Positions 6,376 through 16,162 of a stretch of 64,000 nucleotides of DNA are shown here, in pieces. The DNA is taken from the NCBI GenBank assembly GCA_004555865.1, contig SFJO01000012.1, forward strand, positions 5,552-69,551, read 5' to 3'. Position numbers and translations under genes: made by a program. A model generated the notes under the pieces. It made no database searches. It worked only from the letters and a program-made list of their open reading frames with translations, and was not told the DNA's origin. How positions within the stretch are numbered: position 1 is the stretch's first letter; each line of letters opens with the position of its first letter. This stretch comes from Oscillospiraceae bacterium. Its GTDB lineage: Bacteria; Bacillota; Clostridia; Oscillospirales; Ruminococcaceae.

Positions 6376-8268
6376 TCATTCTCCGCTGCTGGCGGAATCG
6401 CCTTCGTCGGAGCTGTTCTCGTTGTTTTCGTCTTCGCTGTCGTCTTCTTCGTCACTGTGGTCCGGCCCATGGTAGTTGCCGTCCTCGTCCCACCAGCCCT
6501 CTTCTTCGCTGCTGGCGGCCGGTTCCGGCCCGATGGAGATGGCCACATTGACGCCGCTGTTCATGCGCACCTTGCTGCCTGCGGCGGGGCTCTGATCCAC
6601 AATGGTACCGGCCGGAAGGTCACTGTACGTCTCCGTCACGCTGCCGATGCGCAGATTTGCACTGCGCAGGCTGGTCACGGCGTCCTCCTGACTGCTCAGG
6701 CCGATCAGGTTGGGCACCGTGCGGTTGATGTCCACCTGCTGTTTGCTCACATACACGATCACCTGGGCGCCGCTGGCCAGCGAGGTACCGGCCTCCGGCT
6801 CGGTGCGGATCACGGTGCCCACGGGCACGCTGTCATCCACGGTCAAGCGCTGCACCACCGAAAGCCCCTGCTCCCGCAGGGTCTCCACGGCCTGGTCCTG
6901 GCTCATGTTGGTCACGTCCTTCACCTGCACCCAGAGAGTGCCCAGGCTCACCTTCAGGGTGACCTTCTGGCCCACCTTGACGGTGCGGGGCGGCTTGGGC
7001 GTCTGGCTGTAAATGTAGCCCTCCTCGTAATTCGAGTTGTACTCTTCCACATAGGTGATGGAGAACTTTTTGCTGTAATCGGAATTGCCCTCCACATCGG
7101 ACTTGCTCATCCCCACAAAGTCCACCAGATCCACATCCTCCCGGTTGCTGAACAGGGCGTTGGTGGAGTTGGTGAAGATCAGGTAGCACAGCACAATGGA
7201 GCCGATCAGGAACGCCATGGCCATGCCCGCCATGGCCGGGATGAAGTAGCTGCCGTTTCTGTGCTTCCGGCCCTTGCGTGGGGCGGATTTCGGGGTTGCT
7301 CTGCCCTTGCGGGCACCGGTTTCTGCCATGGTTGCTTCACTTCCTGCCTTTTTGTTCTGCTTTGCGGACCGGGCAGTGGGGCGGCCCACCGGGGTGGGGG
7401 CCGCATCGCCCAGATATTTGTACTCAAACTGAATGCTGGGGTCCTGCTTGAACCGGCGGATGGCCTCCAGCATGGCCTGGGCGCTCTGATAGCGGTCCCG
7501 ATGGTCCTTGGCCATTGCCTTGCAGCAAATTTCCGAAAGGCCTGTCGGCAGGTCCGGCATCAGCTTGCTCAGAGGCACCGCCTCATCCGAGATCTGCTTG
7601 ATGGCCACCGAAACCGCGCTGTTCGATTCAAACGGGAGCCTGCCCGAAAGCATCTCATACATCATCACGCCCACCGAGTAAATGTCGGTGGTGGCATCGG
7701 TGGACATTCCCTTGGCCTGCTCCGGGCTGATGTAATGCACCGAGCCGATGGCCTTATTCCCCAGCGCATAATTTTCCGCCTGAGAGAAGCGGGCAATGCC
7801 GAAGTCCATCAGCTTGACCTGCCCATTGGACTGCAGCATGATGTTCTGCGGCTTTACGTCCCGGTGCACCACGCCCTTGCTGTGGGCATGGCTCAGTGCC
7901 TCCAGCACCTGGGTGATGAAATGCAGGGTCTCCTTCCAGGTCAGGGGGCCGCCCCGCTGCGACAGGTACTCCTTCAGCGTAATGCCGTCCACGTACTCCA
8001 TCACCATGTACTGAATCTTATCCGTCACCGATACATCGTACACTTTTACAATGCCTGGATGGTTCAGGATGGAAATGGCCTTGGATTCATTTTTGAAGCG
8101 GCGCACCATCTCTTCGCTCTCGGTGCACTCTTCCTTCAGAATTTTCACCGCGACCGTGCGCTGCTCCTTCAGGTCCATGGCCCGGTAGACGTTGGCCATG
8201 CCGCCCTCACCCACCAGCTCTTCCAGCAGGTAACGGCCGTCCAGCTTTTTACCGATCAAATTGTCCAT
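6376..8268 (-). CDS. prkC: Membrane Ser/Thr protein kinase with three PASTA domains
   Basis: The product has 630 residues. The Hanks-type kinase domain covers about 12-275, with the glycine loop GEGGMANVY, lysine K42, HRDVKPQN (D137) and DFG (155-157). A basic linker is followed by one membrane helix (about 342-366). The extracellular part carries three PASTA repeats (about 380-585), which bind muropeptides or uncrosslinked peptidoglycan in PrkC/PknB proteins. It ends in an unusual 45-residue Asp/Glu/Ser-rich tail. It senses cell-wall state and controls growth, germination and division. The start lies one base after the prpC stop, and the partner phosphatase is encoded directly upstream. Confidence 0.96.
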   Translation of the reverse strand: MDNLIGKKLDGRYLLEELVGEGGMANVYRAMDLKEQRTVAVKILKEECTESEEMVRRFKNESKAISILNHPGIVKVYDVSVTDKIQYMVMEYVDGITLKEYLSQRGGPLTWKETLHFITQVLEALSHAHSKGVVHRDVKPQNIMLQSNGQVKLMDFGIARFSQAENYALGNKAIGSVHYISPEQAKGMSTDATTDIYSVGVMMYEMLSGRLPFESNSAVSVAIKQISDEAVPLSKLMPDLPTGLSEICCKAMAKDHRDRYQSAQAMLEAIRRFKQDPSIQFEYKYLGDAAPTPVGRPTARSAKQNKKAGSEATMAETGARKGRATPKSAPRKGRKHRNGSYFIPAMAGMAMAFLIGSIVLCYLIFTNSTNALFSNREDVDLVDFVGMSKSDVEGNSDYSKKFSITYVEEYNSNYEEGYIYSQTPKPPRTVKVGQKVTLKVSLGTLWVQVKDVTNMSQDQAVETLREQGLSVVQRLTVDDSVPVGTVIRTEPEAGTSLASGAQVIVYVSKQQVDINRTVPNLIGLSSQEDAVTSLRSANLRIGSVTETYSDLPAGTIVDQSPAAGSKVRMNSGVNVAISIGPEPAASSEEEGWWDEDGNYHGPDHSDEEDDSEDENNENSSDEGDSASSGE

Positions 8269-8269
8269 T

Positions 8270-9010
8270 TTACCCCTCCGTAGGTTCCATGCCCAGCAGA
8301 AGCACCGTCACATTGTCGGTTCCGCCGCCTTCCAGGGCCATCTGCACCAGGCGCTCCGCCGCCGCAAAAAAGCCGGTGTTTGAAAGCGTGGCCGCAATGG
8401 CCTCGTCCGGCACCATATTGGTCAGGCCATCGGTACACAAAAGCAGCTTGTCGCCCGCTTTCAGCTCCAGCTTCTGGTACTCCGGCCGCACATCCTCCCG
8501 CACGCCCAGCGCCCGGGTGATGAGGTTTTTACCGGGATGGCTGGCGGCCTGCTCCGGCGTAATGCTGCCGGCCTCCACCAGCTGCTGCACCATGGAATGA
8601 TCCCGTGTGAGCTGGGTGAGCTGCCCCTCCCGGAAAAGATACGCCCGGGAATCGCCCACATGCACAATGTGTGCCTGGCTGCCGTGCGCATAGGCGCACA
8701 CGCCCGTGGTGCCCATGCCCTCGTCCTCTTCATTCTGGGCGGCGTGGTGCCAGATGCACTGGTTCATCACCTGAAAGCCGTCCATCAAAAAGGTCTCTTC
8801 CTTGCCGGGGGCCGGTTCGCCCGGATGGGCCTGCCAATAGGCCTCCATGGCATCCGCCGCCAGGTGGGCAGCCAGGCGGCCGCTGTTTGCCCCACCCATA
8901 CCGTCGCACACCAAGGCCCAGGCAGAACCGTCTGCAAAGCGGACGGCCCGATAGCAATCCTGATTCTCTGCGCGCACCCGGCCAATGTCGGTTTTTGCTG
9001 TGATCTTCAT
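8270..9010 (-). CDS. prpC: PP2C-type protein phosphatase (Stp1/PrpC)
   Basis: The product is a 246-residue PPM/PP2C phosphatase. Metal-binding motifs are visible: the N-terminal RxENQD, the CDGMGG block, DSRAYLFREGQL, RDHS, LLCTDGLTN and the C-terminal GGTDNVTV. It dephosphorylates PrkC and PrkC substrates with Mn/Mg. The ATG at 9010 is chosen because AGGGAGGAAATTGG precedes it; longer in-frame extensions lack a site. It overlaps nothing and is followed one base later by prkC, so the pair is co-translated. Confidence 0.95.
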   Translation of the reverse strand: MKITAKTDIGRVRAENQDCYRAVRFADGSAWALVCDGMGGANSGRLAAHLAADAMEAYWQAHPGEPAPGKEETFLMDGFQVMNQCIWHHAAQNEEDEGMGTTGVCAYAHGSQAHIVHVGDSRAYLFREGQLTQLTRDHSMVQQLVEAGSITPEQAASHPGKNLITRALGVREDVRPEYQKLELKAGDKLLLCTDGLTNMVPDEAIAATLSNTGFFAAAERLVQMALEGGGTDNVTVLLLGMEPTEG

Positions 9011-9111
9011 CCAATTTCCTCCCTTGGGTGGAACCTTGTGCGCCTCAAAACGCACTGTCTGGGATGGGCTTTCTCCGCAGCGCTCCGGCTGCGGGACCAT
9101 TGATCGCCGGT

Positions 9112-10149
9112 TCATTCCCCGGCGCGGGCATCCTCCCGGCGCAGCTGGCCGCAGGCGGCGCTGATGTCGCTGCCCAGGCGGCGGCGCACGGTGGCGTTTA
9201 CGCCAAGCTCCTCCAGCTTCTGCTGGAAGCGGCGCACATTCTCCGCATCGCTGGCGGAATAGGGGCTTCCGTCCACCGGATTGATGGGGATCAGGTTGAC
9301 GTGTGCCCCCATTCCCCGGATCAGCCCGGCCAGCTGGCGGGCAATGGCCTCGGAGTCGTTCACGCCCCGCACCATGGAATACTCAAAGCTGATGCGCCGG
9401 CCGGTGGTGGTCTGATAGCGGCGGCAGGCCGCGATGAGCTGTTCCACCGGATAGGCATCGTTCACCGGCATCATGCTGCTGCGCAGTGCGTTGTTCGGCG
9501 CGTGCAGCGAGATCGACAGGGTGAGCTGCAGCTTCTCCTGAGCCAGCCGGTCGATCATGGGCACAAGGCCGCAGGTGGACAGGCTGATGTTCCGCATACC
9601 GATGTTGGCCCCTTCCGGGTGGCTGATGAGGTGCAGGAAACGCAGCACCTCCTCGTAGTTGTCCAGCGGCTCGCCGATGCCCATGAGCACAATGTGGGAG
9701 ATGCGCTCTCCAATATCCCGCTGGGCGGCGTACACCTCGGCCGCAATCTCGCCCGCCATCAGGTTGCGCACCCGGCCCGCCTGGGTGGAGGCGCAGAAGC
9801 GGCACCCCATGCGGCAGCCCACCTGCGTGGACACGCACACCGTGTTGCCGTAGTGGTAGCGCATAACCACCGTTTCAATGCAGTTGCCGTCCGCCAGCTG
9901 GAACAGATACTTCACCGTGCCGTCCTTGGACTGCTGGCGGCGGCGGATCTGGGGCGCGGCGATGAACCAAGTCTCCTCCAGCCGGGCCAATAGGGCCTTG
10001 GGCTGGTCGGTCATCTGGGAAAAGGCCGTCACCTGCTTTTGGTGCAGCCAGTGAAAAATCTGCTTGGCCCGAAAGGCCGGCTGGCCCATCTCACGGACCA
10101 CGCCGCCCAGCTCTTCCAGGCTCAGGGATGAAATGCACTGCTTTTCCAT
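9112..10149 (-). CDS. rlmN: 23S rRNA (A2503)-C2 / tRNA A37 methyltransferase RlmN
   Basis: The product has 345 residues. It is a radical-SAM enzyme that methylates C2 of A2503 in 23S rRNA and A37 in some tRNAs. The [4Fe-4S] motif is C112-x3-C116-x2-C119. The methyl-carrying C-terminal cysteine is C333, in the SAACGQL motif typical of RlmN/Cfr. GIGEPLDNY and the N-terminal helical RNA-binding region are present. It lacks the Cfr-specific sequence context and sits in the conserved rsmB-rlmN-prpC order, so RlmN rather than Cfr. The ATG at 10149 is just after the rsmB stop; the in-frame extension overlapping rsmB is rejected. Confidence 0.95.
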   Translation of the reverse strand: MEKQCISSLSLEELGGVVREMGQPAFRAKQIFHWLHQKQVTAFSQMTDQPKALLARLEETWFIAAPQIRRRQQSKDGTVKYLFQLADGNCIETVVMRYHYGNTVCVSTQVGCRMGCRFCASTQAGRVRNLMAGEIAAEVYAAQRDIGERISHIVLMGIGEPLDNYEEVLRFLHLISHPEGANIGMRNISLSTCGLVPMIDRLAQEKLQLTLSISLHAPNNALRSSMMPVNDAYPVEQLIAACRRYQTTTGRRISFEYSMVRGVNDSEAIARQLAGLIRGMGAHVNLIPINPVDGSPYSASDAENVRRFQQKLEELGVNATVRRRLGSDISAACGQLRREDARAGE

Positions 10150-10151
10150 GG

Positions 10152-11450
10152 TCAATCCTTCTCCAGTACGGCAATGAAAAAGCCGTCCATTCCCTCGCCA
10201 TCCGGCAACAGGGTCATTCCGCCGTTGCTTACCCGGGCGGTGGGGGGCGTCATCCAGGGGGGCACCAGATGCCAGCCCGGCTGCTCGTTCAAAAAGGCCC
10301 GGATAATTTCTTCGTTCTCCATGGGGTTGATGGTGCAGGTGGAATACACCAGCCGCCCGCCGGGCTTCGCATAGCCTGCTGCGGTGCGCAGGATCTTCGC
10401 CTGCAGCGCGCACAACTCCTCCAGCCCCTCCAGCGTTTTATAGCGGATGTCCGGCTTTTTGGCCAGAATGCCCAGGCCCGAGCAGGGCACGTCGCACAGC
10501 ACCCGGTCGGCCTCGCATAACTCCGGGTTGTGCTGGGCGGCATCCTGCCGGGTAACGATAGTATTGGTGATGTGGCACCGCTCTAAGCTGTGGAAGATGA
10601 GCTGCAGCCGGTTGATGGCCACATCGCAGCTGTACAACCGGCCCTCGTTGTTCATGCACTGGGCCAGCGTCACCGTTTTGCCGCCGGGGGCCGCACACAG
10701 GTCCAGCACCTTCTGCCCCGGCCGGGCGTCCAGGCTCAGGGCCGCCAGCTGCGAGGCCAGGCCCTGCACATGGTACAGCCCCCGGGCAAAGGCCTTGGTG
10801 GCCGCGGGGCTACCTTCAAACTTCGCCAGCAGGCTGCCGGGCACCGGGCCTTCCACGGCCTCCGCACCCTCCTGCTTCAGCTGGGCAATGAGGGCGGCCG
10901 GGGTGGTTTTCAGGGTGTTCACCCGAAGGGCCGTGGGGGCCTGCCGGGCAAACGCCGCCATGATCTGCTCGGCCTGGCTGGGGTAATGCTTTTTCAGCAG
11001 CGCCGCCACAGGCCGGCTGACCGAGCAGGTGACGCTCAGCCGCTCCACCTCGTCGGCAAAGGGGCCGAGCTGGACATTGCCCGCGCGGCGCAGTACCGCG
11101 TTCACCAGGCCTGAAGCGCTGGTTTTGCCCAGGTTCTTGGTCAGATTCACCGACTCATTCACCGCCGCCGAGGCGGGCACATCCGTGTACTTGATCTGAT
11201 ACAGGCCGCACCGCAGCACTGCCCGCACCTGGGGGTCCAGTTTGGTCAGCGGCTTTTGCAGGCAGGCGCTCAGGCAGGCGTCCAACGTGAGCAGATGCTC
11301 CAGCGTGCCGTAAAACAGCATGCTTGCAAACGCCCGGTCCCGCGGGGGCAGCTGGCTTTTTTCCAGCATTCCGTCCAGAACCAAGTTGGAATATCCGTTT
11401 TTCTCCTGGCGCATCAGCGCACAAACAGCCGTATAGCGTGCCTTGTCCAT
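10152..11450 (-). CDS. rsmB: 16S rRNA (cytosine-967)-C5 methyltransferase RsmB
   Basis: The product has 432 residues. An N-terminal NusB-like RNA-binding domain (about 1-140) is followed by a SAM-dependent C5-cytosine methyltransferase domain. Motifs seen are DLCAAPGGKT (SAM loop), DVPCSG with the conserved Cys, and YSTCTINPMENEE with the second catalytic Cys. The start at 11450 follows AAAGGAAAGC; the open frame extends about 100 codons further upstream but without family resemblance. It lies between fmt and rlmN, as in Bacillus. Confidence 0.94.
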   Translation of the reverse strand: MDKARYTAVCALMRQEKNGYSNLVLDGMLEKSQLPPRDRAFASMLFYGTLEHLLTLDACLSACLQKPLTKLDPQVRAVLRCGLYQIKYTDVPASAAVNESVNLTKNLGKTSASGLVNAVLRRAGNVQLGPFADEVERLSVTCSVSRPVAALLKKHYPSQAEQIMAAFARQAPTALRVNTLKTTPAALIAQLKQEGAEAVEGPVPGSLLAKFEGSPAATKAFARGLYHVQGLASQLAALSLDARPGQKVLDLCAAPGGKTVTLAQCMNNEGRLYSCDVAINRLQLIFHSLERCHITNTIVTRQDAAQHNPELCEADRVLCDVPCSGLGILAKKPDIRYKTLEGLEELCALQAKILRTAAGYAKPGGRLVYSTCTINPMENEEIIRAFLNEQPGWHLVPPWMTPPTARVSNGGMTLLPDGEGMDGFFIAVLEKD

Positions 11451-11638
11451 GCTTTCCTTTCCCCGCCGAAACGCAAGTTCGTCTCCGGCCGGCCTTTGTC
11501 GTTTTTTCACGGCCGGCGGCAAAACTTTGCCTGTCCTGCCTGTTTCATCATTTTTTCTGGTATTGCGAACCCGTAAAAAAGCGCTTTCCGCGCGAAGAAG
11601 CGGCGCTGCACCGTTGGAACGCAGCTCATACGGGCCGC

Positions 11639-12559
11639 TTACACCACCGGCATTCCGGCCTTTAAGCGGCGGCCGGCGGCCCAGGCGGTGCCTTCCATGG
11701 GCTTTTTGCCTTCCGGCACCACCTGGCACAGCTCCAGCGCACTCGCGCCGCACTGTACAACCAACGGTTTGGTGCTCAGCACCGTTCCGGGGGCCGCTTC
11801 TTCGCCGGGATGCACCCGGCTGTCCAGCACCTTGACCTTTTTGCCCTCACACTCAAAATAAGCGGCAGGCCAGGGGTTCATGCCCCGCACCTGGTCGTGA
11901 ATCACCTGCGCGGGCTGCTCAAAGGCAAAGCGGGCCATCTCCTTGGTGAGGGGCGGGGCCAGCGTGGCCTTTTCGTGGTCCTGCGGGGTGGGCACTGCGC
12001 GGCCCGCGGCGATCTCCTCAATGCAGCGGCAGAGGGTCTCGGCCCCCACCGCGGCCACCCGGTCAAACAGCTGGCCACTGGTCTCCTCCGGGCCAATGTC
12101 CACCGGTTGCACCATCAGGATGTCGCCGGTGTCCAGGCCTTCATCCAGCTGCATGATGGTCACGCCGGTGGTTTTATCGCCATGGATGACCGCCCACTGG
12201 ATGGGGGCGCTGCCCCGGTATTTGGGCAGCAGGGAAACGTGCAGGTTGATGCAGCCTTTTGGGGGAATCGCCAGCACCTCCGGCGGCAGAATGCGCCCAT
12301 AGGCCACCACCACGATCAGCTCCGGCGCAAGGGCACGGATGTCCTCGGCGGCCTTGCCGTCCCGCAGGGTGCGGGGCTGGTACACCGGGGTGCCATGGGC
12401 CAGGGCCAATTGCTTGACCGGCGGCGCGGTGAGCACCTGCTTGCGGCCCACGGGTTTGTCCTCCCGGGTAAACACGCCGCAGATCTCATGCCCGGCGGCA
12501 TACAATGCTTCCAGACTCTGGGCGGCAATGTCCGGGGTCCCCATGAACAAAATGCGCAT
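11639..12559 (-). CDS. fmt: Methionyl-tRNA formyltransferase
   Basis: The product has 306 residues, the normal length. The N-terminal Rossmann formyltransferase domain carries the catalytic Asn-His pair in INLHVSLLPKYRGSAPIQ and the Asp in LDEGLDTGDI. A C-terminal OB-like tRNA-binding domain begins around residue 205. It formylates initiator Met-tRNA using 10-formyl-THF. The start ATG shares a base with the def stop codon (TGATG), so the pair is translationally coupled: Fmt adds the formyl group and Def removes it. About 190 bases without a gene follow before rsmB, containing only weak hairpins. Confidence 0.96.
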   Translation of the reverse strand: MRILFMGTPDIAAQSLEALYAAGHEICGVFTREDKPVGRKQVLTAPPVKQLALAHGTPVYQPRTLRDGKAAEDIRALAPELIVVVAYGRILPPEVLAIPPKGCINLHVSLLPKYRGSAPIQWAVIHGDKTTGVTIMQLDEGLDTGDILMVQPVDIGPEETSGQLFDRVAAVGAETLCRCIEEIAAGRAVPTPQDHEKATLAPPLTKEMARFAFEQPAQVIHDQVRGMNPWPAAYFECEGKKVKVLDSRVHPGEEAAPGTVLSTKPLVVQCGASALELCQVVPEGKKPMEGTAWAAGRRLKAGMPVV

Positions 12560-13068
12560 CAGTTCTCTTCCTCTTCGTCGTCCTCGTAGAAATGGGTAGC
12601 CAGGTCCATGATGGTGATGCCGTCCAGATGGTTAGACTCATGGCAGATGCACCGGGCCAGCATACCCTCGGCCTCAATCTCGAAGGGGTTGCCGTACCGG
12701 TCAAAGGCGCGGGCCTTCACCCACTTGGGCCGGGCGATCTCGCCGTTGCGGCCGGGGAAAGACAGGCAGCCCTCGTACAGGGTAACCATCTCGTCGGACT
12801 CCTCCAGAATTTCCGGGTTCACGAACTCGATGAACTTCAGGGGCGCGGTATCCTCCTGCCCCTCGGGGATGTCCCGCTCGTCAATGCTGATGAACACCCG
12901 GCGCATTACCCCCACCTGAGGGCCGGCCAGGCCGTAGCCGTTGGCGTCGGCCAGGGTTTCCTTCATGTCGTCCAGCAGGGTAGCCAAACGGTCGTCAAAC
13001 TTGGTCACCGGGCGGCAGACCTTTTTCAGAATGGGATCACCGTCCTGTACAATATAACGCAGAGCCAT
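12559..13068 (-). CDS. def: Peptide deformylase
   Basis: The product has 169 residues. The three deformylase motifs are present: GLAGPQ (46-51), where Gly replaces the usual second Ala of GLAAPQ; EGCLS (99-103); and HESNH (143-147). The metal ligands are the EGCLS Cys and the two motif-3 His. It removes the N-formyl group from nascent proteins. The C-terminus is an acidic tail (EDDEEEE). The start at 13068 follows AGGAGGAT. A gap of about 210 bases with a short GC hairpin separates it from priA. Confidence 0.95.
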   Translation of the reverse strand: MALRYIVQDGDPILKKVCRPVTKFDDRLATLLDDMKETLADANGYGLAGPQVGVMRRVFISIDERDIPEGQEDTAPLKFIEFVNPEILEESDEMVTLYEGCLSFPGRNGEIARPKWVKARAFDRYGNPFEIEAEGMLARCICHESNHLDGITIMDLATHFYEDDEEEEN

Positions 13069-13282
13069 AATTAAAATCCTCCTGTTGGCGCGGCCTTCGC
13101 GGCCCGCCGTTTATTGGGGGCAGCGGCGCACCGGCGGCATTTCTGCGGCCTGCGGCACTGCCTTAAAATTTGCTTTCTCGTGGTTCGGCGGCAAACGCCG
13201 CCTTTTATTAAAACGAGCCAGCGGGGAAGAACATTTCTTTTCGCCCCGGTTTTCTCGTTTTTTCGTGATTCTTTCCGCCCGT

Positions 13283-15553
13283 TTACAGGTCACCGTCCGA
13301 ATTCATGTCCACAGTCACCGCGGCGCGGGCGGGCAGCCCTTCCTCGCTGTAAAGGCCCAGCACCCGCCCCAGCATGGCCCGGAAGGCCCGGTCGTTGCGG
13401 CATTTGATGGTGAGCTTATACCGGTAGCGGTCGTTCACCATCAGAATGTTCATCGGGGCCGGCCCCAGCACCCGCAGGGGCATATCCGGCTGGCGGCTGG
13501 CCTCCTGCCGCAGCAGGACGGCAAACCGGGCGGCGGCAGCCAGGGTCGTTGTGTCCTGCCCGCCGTTGAAGCCCACCACGCAGATGCTGCAGAAGGGCGG
13601 ATACAGCCCCAGCCGCCGGAAGGCCGCCTCCTGCGCAAAGAAGGTATCGTAATCCTGCCGGGCGGCCAGCTGAAGCACCGGATGCTCCGGGTTCGAGGTC
13701 TGAATGATGGCGTGGCCCGGCATATCCGCCCGGCCGCCGCGGCCCACCACCTGGGTTACCAGACTGAACACCGTTTCAAAGGCGCGGAAGCTCTGGGAAA
13801 AGAGCAGCGAGTCAATGCCCACCACCCCCACCAGCGTGACCTTTTCAAAATCCAGCCCCTTGGCCACCATCTGGGTGCCCAGCATGATGTCGTACTCCTG
13901 CCGGGCAAAGGCGGCCAGTTTGCGCTCATGGGCGTTTTTCTGGCTGGTGGTGTCCTGATCCATGCGCAGCAGCCGGGCAGCGGGAAACAGCCCGGCCAGC
14001 TCTTCCTCCAGCTTCTGGGTGCCGAAGCCGGTGTAGCGAAGCGGGCCGCCGCACTCCGGGCAGGCGGTGGGCGGCGGGGCAATGGTACGCCCGCAGTAGT
14101 GGCACAGCAGCCGGTTTTGGGCCTTGTGGTACACCATCGGCACGCTGCAGCTGGTGCATTTCAGCACCTTGCCGCAGTCGGCACACTGGGCCACCGTGCG
14201 GTAGCCCCGGCGGTTCAGCAGCAGAATGGTCTGCCGCCCGGCCTCCAGATTTTCGCCGATGGCCTTAGCCAGCGGCAGGCTGATCTCACCCGGGTTGCCC
14301 TTGGCCAGCTCCTGCCGCATATCCACCAGCTCCACCGTGGGCAGCGGCCTGCCCTCGTACCGGTGGGCCAGGCGCACCAGCTGGTACCGCCCCGTTCGGG
14401 CGGCCTGAAAGGTTTCGATGCTGGGCGTGGCGGAAGCAAACAGCAGCAATGCCCGATGCTGGGCCGCCCGCGCCTTGGCCACGTCATGGGCCGCATAGCG
14501 GGGGGCGGATTCCGACCGGTAGGTGTGCTCCTGCTCCTCATCCAGAATAATCAGGCCCAGGTTCTGCAGCGGGGCAAAAATCGCGCTGCGGGTGCCCACC
14601 ACAATGTCGGCCCCGCCCTGCTGGATCATCTGCCACTGCACCAGCCGTTCGGTGTTGCTGAGGGCCGAATGCTGCACCGCCACCCGCGCGCCGAAGGTAT
14701 CCTTCAGGCGGCGGATCATCTGGGGCGTCAGGCTGATCTCCGGCACCAGAATCAGCGCCTGACGCCCAAGCTCCAGCGTGCGGCGGATCAGCTGAAGGAA
14801 CACCAGCGTTTTGCCGCTGCCCGTCACCCCGTACAGCAGAGCCGCATGGGGGGCATGGTCCTCCAGGTTTGGGGCCAGCTGGTCGTAAGCCCGCTGCTGC
14901 TCCTCGGTGAGGGCGGGCGGCGGCTCCGGGGCGGAAGTCTCGGCCGCCGGGGTCGGACAGGCATCCTGATCCTCCCGCTGCTTTTCCGCCAGGCCCTTTT
15001 TCAAAAGGGCGTCCAGCACCGCCCGGGTCACGCCCTGGGCCTCCAGCTGGGCCGCCGTCTGCGGGCCGCCCGCCGCCAGAAGATTCAGGGCTGTGCGCTG
15101 TTTGTCCGTAATGCGGCCGCCGGCCTGTACAGGCCGGGCCGTGCGGTGGTAGCGCACCTCCTGCCGCAGCAGCTGCCGCCGCAGCGTGGGTTTTCCCTCC
15201 ACCAACTCCGGCCGGTACTGGGCCCCGTAGGGAATGATGGCCCGCACCGCCTCATAGTAGGTGCAGAAGGTGCGCTCTTTCAGGAAATGCACCAGCTTCA
15301 GCAGATCCGGGGTCAGCCGGGCCTGTTCCGGGGCTGCTGCAAACAGCTCCTTCAGCCGCGCTGTCTTTTCCGCCGTTGGTTCTTCCCCCACAGCCAGCAC
15401 CACCGCCATGCGGGGACGGTTGCCTCGGCCGAAAGGCACCAGAACCATGCTGCCCTCAAACACCTGCCCTTCCAGCTGCAGGGGCAGCCGGTAGGTGTAC
15501 AGCTTATCGAAATGGAAGGTGGCATTGTCCACGGCCACCTGTACCGTGCTCAT
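13283..15553 (-). CDS. priA: Primosomal replication restart helicase PriA
   Basis: The product has 756 residues. The N-terminal DNA-binding domain (about 1-105) and a winged-helix region precede the helicase core. Walker A GVTGSGKT, DEEQEH (Walker B, DExH type), GTRSAIFAPL, SATPS and VVGRGGRADMPG motifs are present. The zinc module has CADCGKVLKCTSC, CHYC and CPEC pairs. It reloads the replisome at stalled forks. Length and domain order are typical. It lies between gmk and def; rpoZ and coaBC, often between gmk and priA in Firmicutes, are missing here. Confidence 0.95.
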   Translation of the reverse strand: MSTVQVAVDNATFHFDKLYTYRLPLQLEGQVFEGSMVLVPFGRGNRPRMAVVLAVGEEPTAEKTARLKELFAAAPEQARLTPDLLKLVHFLKERTFCTYYEAVRAIIPYGAQYRPELVEGKPTLRRQLLRQEVRYHRTARPVQAGGRITDKQRTALNLLAAGGPQTAAQLEAQGVTRAVLDALLKKGLAEKQREDQDACPTPAAETSAPEPPPALTEEQQRAYDQLAPNLEDHAPHAALLYGVTGSGKTLVFLQLIRRTLELGRQALILVPEISLTPQMIRRLKDTFGARVAVQHSALSNTERLVQWQMIQQGGADIVVGTRSAIFAPLQNLGLIILDEEQEHTYRSESAPRYAAHDVAKARAAQHRALLLFASATPSIETFQAARTGRYQLVRLAHRYEGRPLPTVELVDMRQELAKGNPGEISLPLAKAIGENLEAGRQTILLLNRRGYRTVAQCADCGKVLKCTSCSVPMVYHKAQNRLLCHYCGRTIAPPPTACPECGGPLRYTGFGTQKLEEELAGLFPAARLLRMDQDTTSQKNAHERKLAAFARQEYDIMLGTQMVAKGLDFEKVTLVGVVGIDSLLFSQSFRAFETVFSLVTQVVGRGGRADMPGHAIIQTSNPEHPVLQLAARQDYDTFFAQEAAFRRLGLYPPFCSICVVGFNGGQDTTTLAAAARFAVLLRQEASRQPDMPLRVLGPAPMNILMVNDRYRYKLTIKCRNDRAFRAMLGRVLGLYSEEGLPARAAVTVDMNSDGDL

Positions 15554-15595
15554 GGAATGCCCTCCCCTCCACGGTGTTCTTTTCGCCGCCCAGGC

Positions 15596-16162
15596 TCAGC
15601 CCTTCTGGTACTCCCGGATCATTTGGTACAGCTTTTCGGCACAGGTTTCCAGGTCGTCGTTCACCAGCGTGGCCGTGTACAGGGGGGCCTGCTCCACCTC
15701 GCGGCGGGCGGTGGCCATGCGCCCCTGAATGGCCTCCTCACTCTCGGTGCCGCGGCTGCGCAGACGGTTTTCCAGCTCCTCCATGCTGGGAGGCAGCAGG
15801 AAGATGGTCAGTGCCTCCGGATACAGCTTGCGGATGTTGCCCGCGCCCTCCACCTCAATGACCAGGATCACCGTGCGGCCCTGGGCAATGCGGGTGTCCA
15901 CCTCGTGCTTGGGGGTGCCGTACAGGTTGCCGTTGTACTGGGTGTACTCCAGAATTTCCCCGGCCTGCACCTTCTGCTGGAACGCCTCGCGGGTCATGTA
16001 ATAATAGTTGACCCCTTCGGCCTCACCCTCCCGCATGGCACGGCTGGTGGCCGAGACGGAAACCTCAATTTCCGGATGCTTTTCCCGCATGGTTTTTACC
16101 ACAGTGTCTTTTCCGCAGCCGGAAGGCCCGGACACAACGACCAGATAGCGGTCTTTATTCAT
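15596..16162 (-). CDS. gmk: Guanylate kinase
   Basis: The product has 188 residues. The P-loop SGPSGCGKDT is at 11-20. Residues corresponding to GMP binding follow in the SATSRAMREGE and VNYYYMT segments, and EVEGAGNIR precedes the lid. It phosphorylates GMP to GDP. The ATG at 16162 lies inside the last codons of remA (8-base overlap) with GGAGGAACTGG upstream, so remA-gmk are coupled. The longer in-frame start is rejected because it lacks family similarity. Confidence 0.95.
   Translation of the reverse strand: MNKDRYLVVVSGPSGCGKDTVVKTMREKHPEIEVSVSATSRAMREGEAEGVNYYYMTREAFQQKVQAGEILEYTQYNGNLYGTPKHEVDTRIAQGRTVILVIEVEGAGNIRKLYPEALTIFLLPPSMEELENRLRSRGTESEEAIQGRMATARREVEQAPLYTATLVNDDLETCAEKLYQMIREYQKG

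Noticed and set aside
9112..10149. Cfr antibiotic-resistance methyltransferase
   Set aside because: The sequence and the rsmB-rlmN-prpC context fit housekeeping RlmN.
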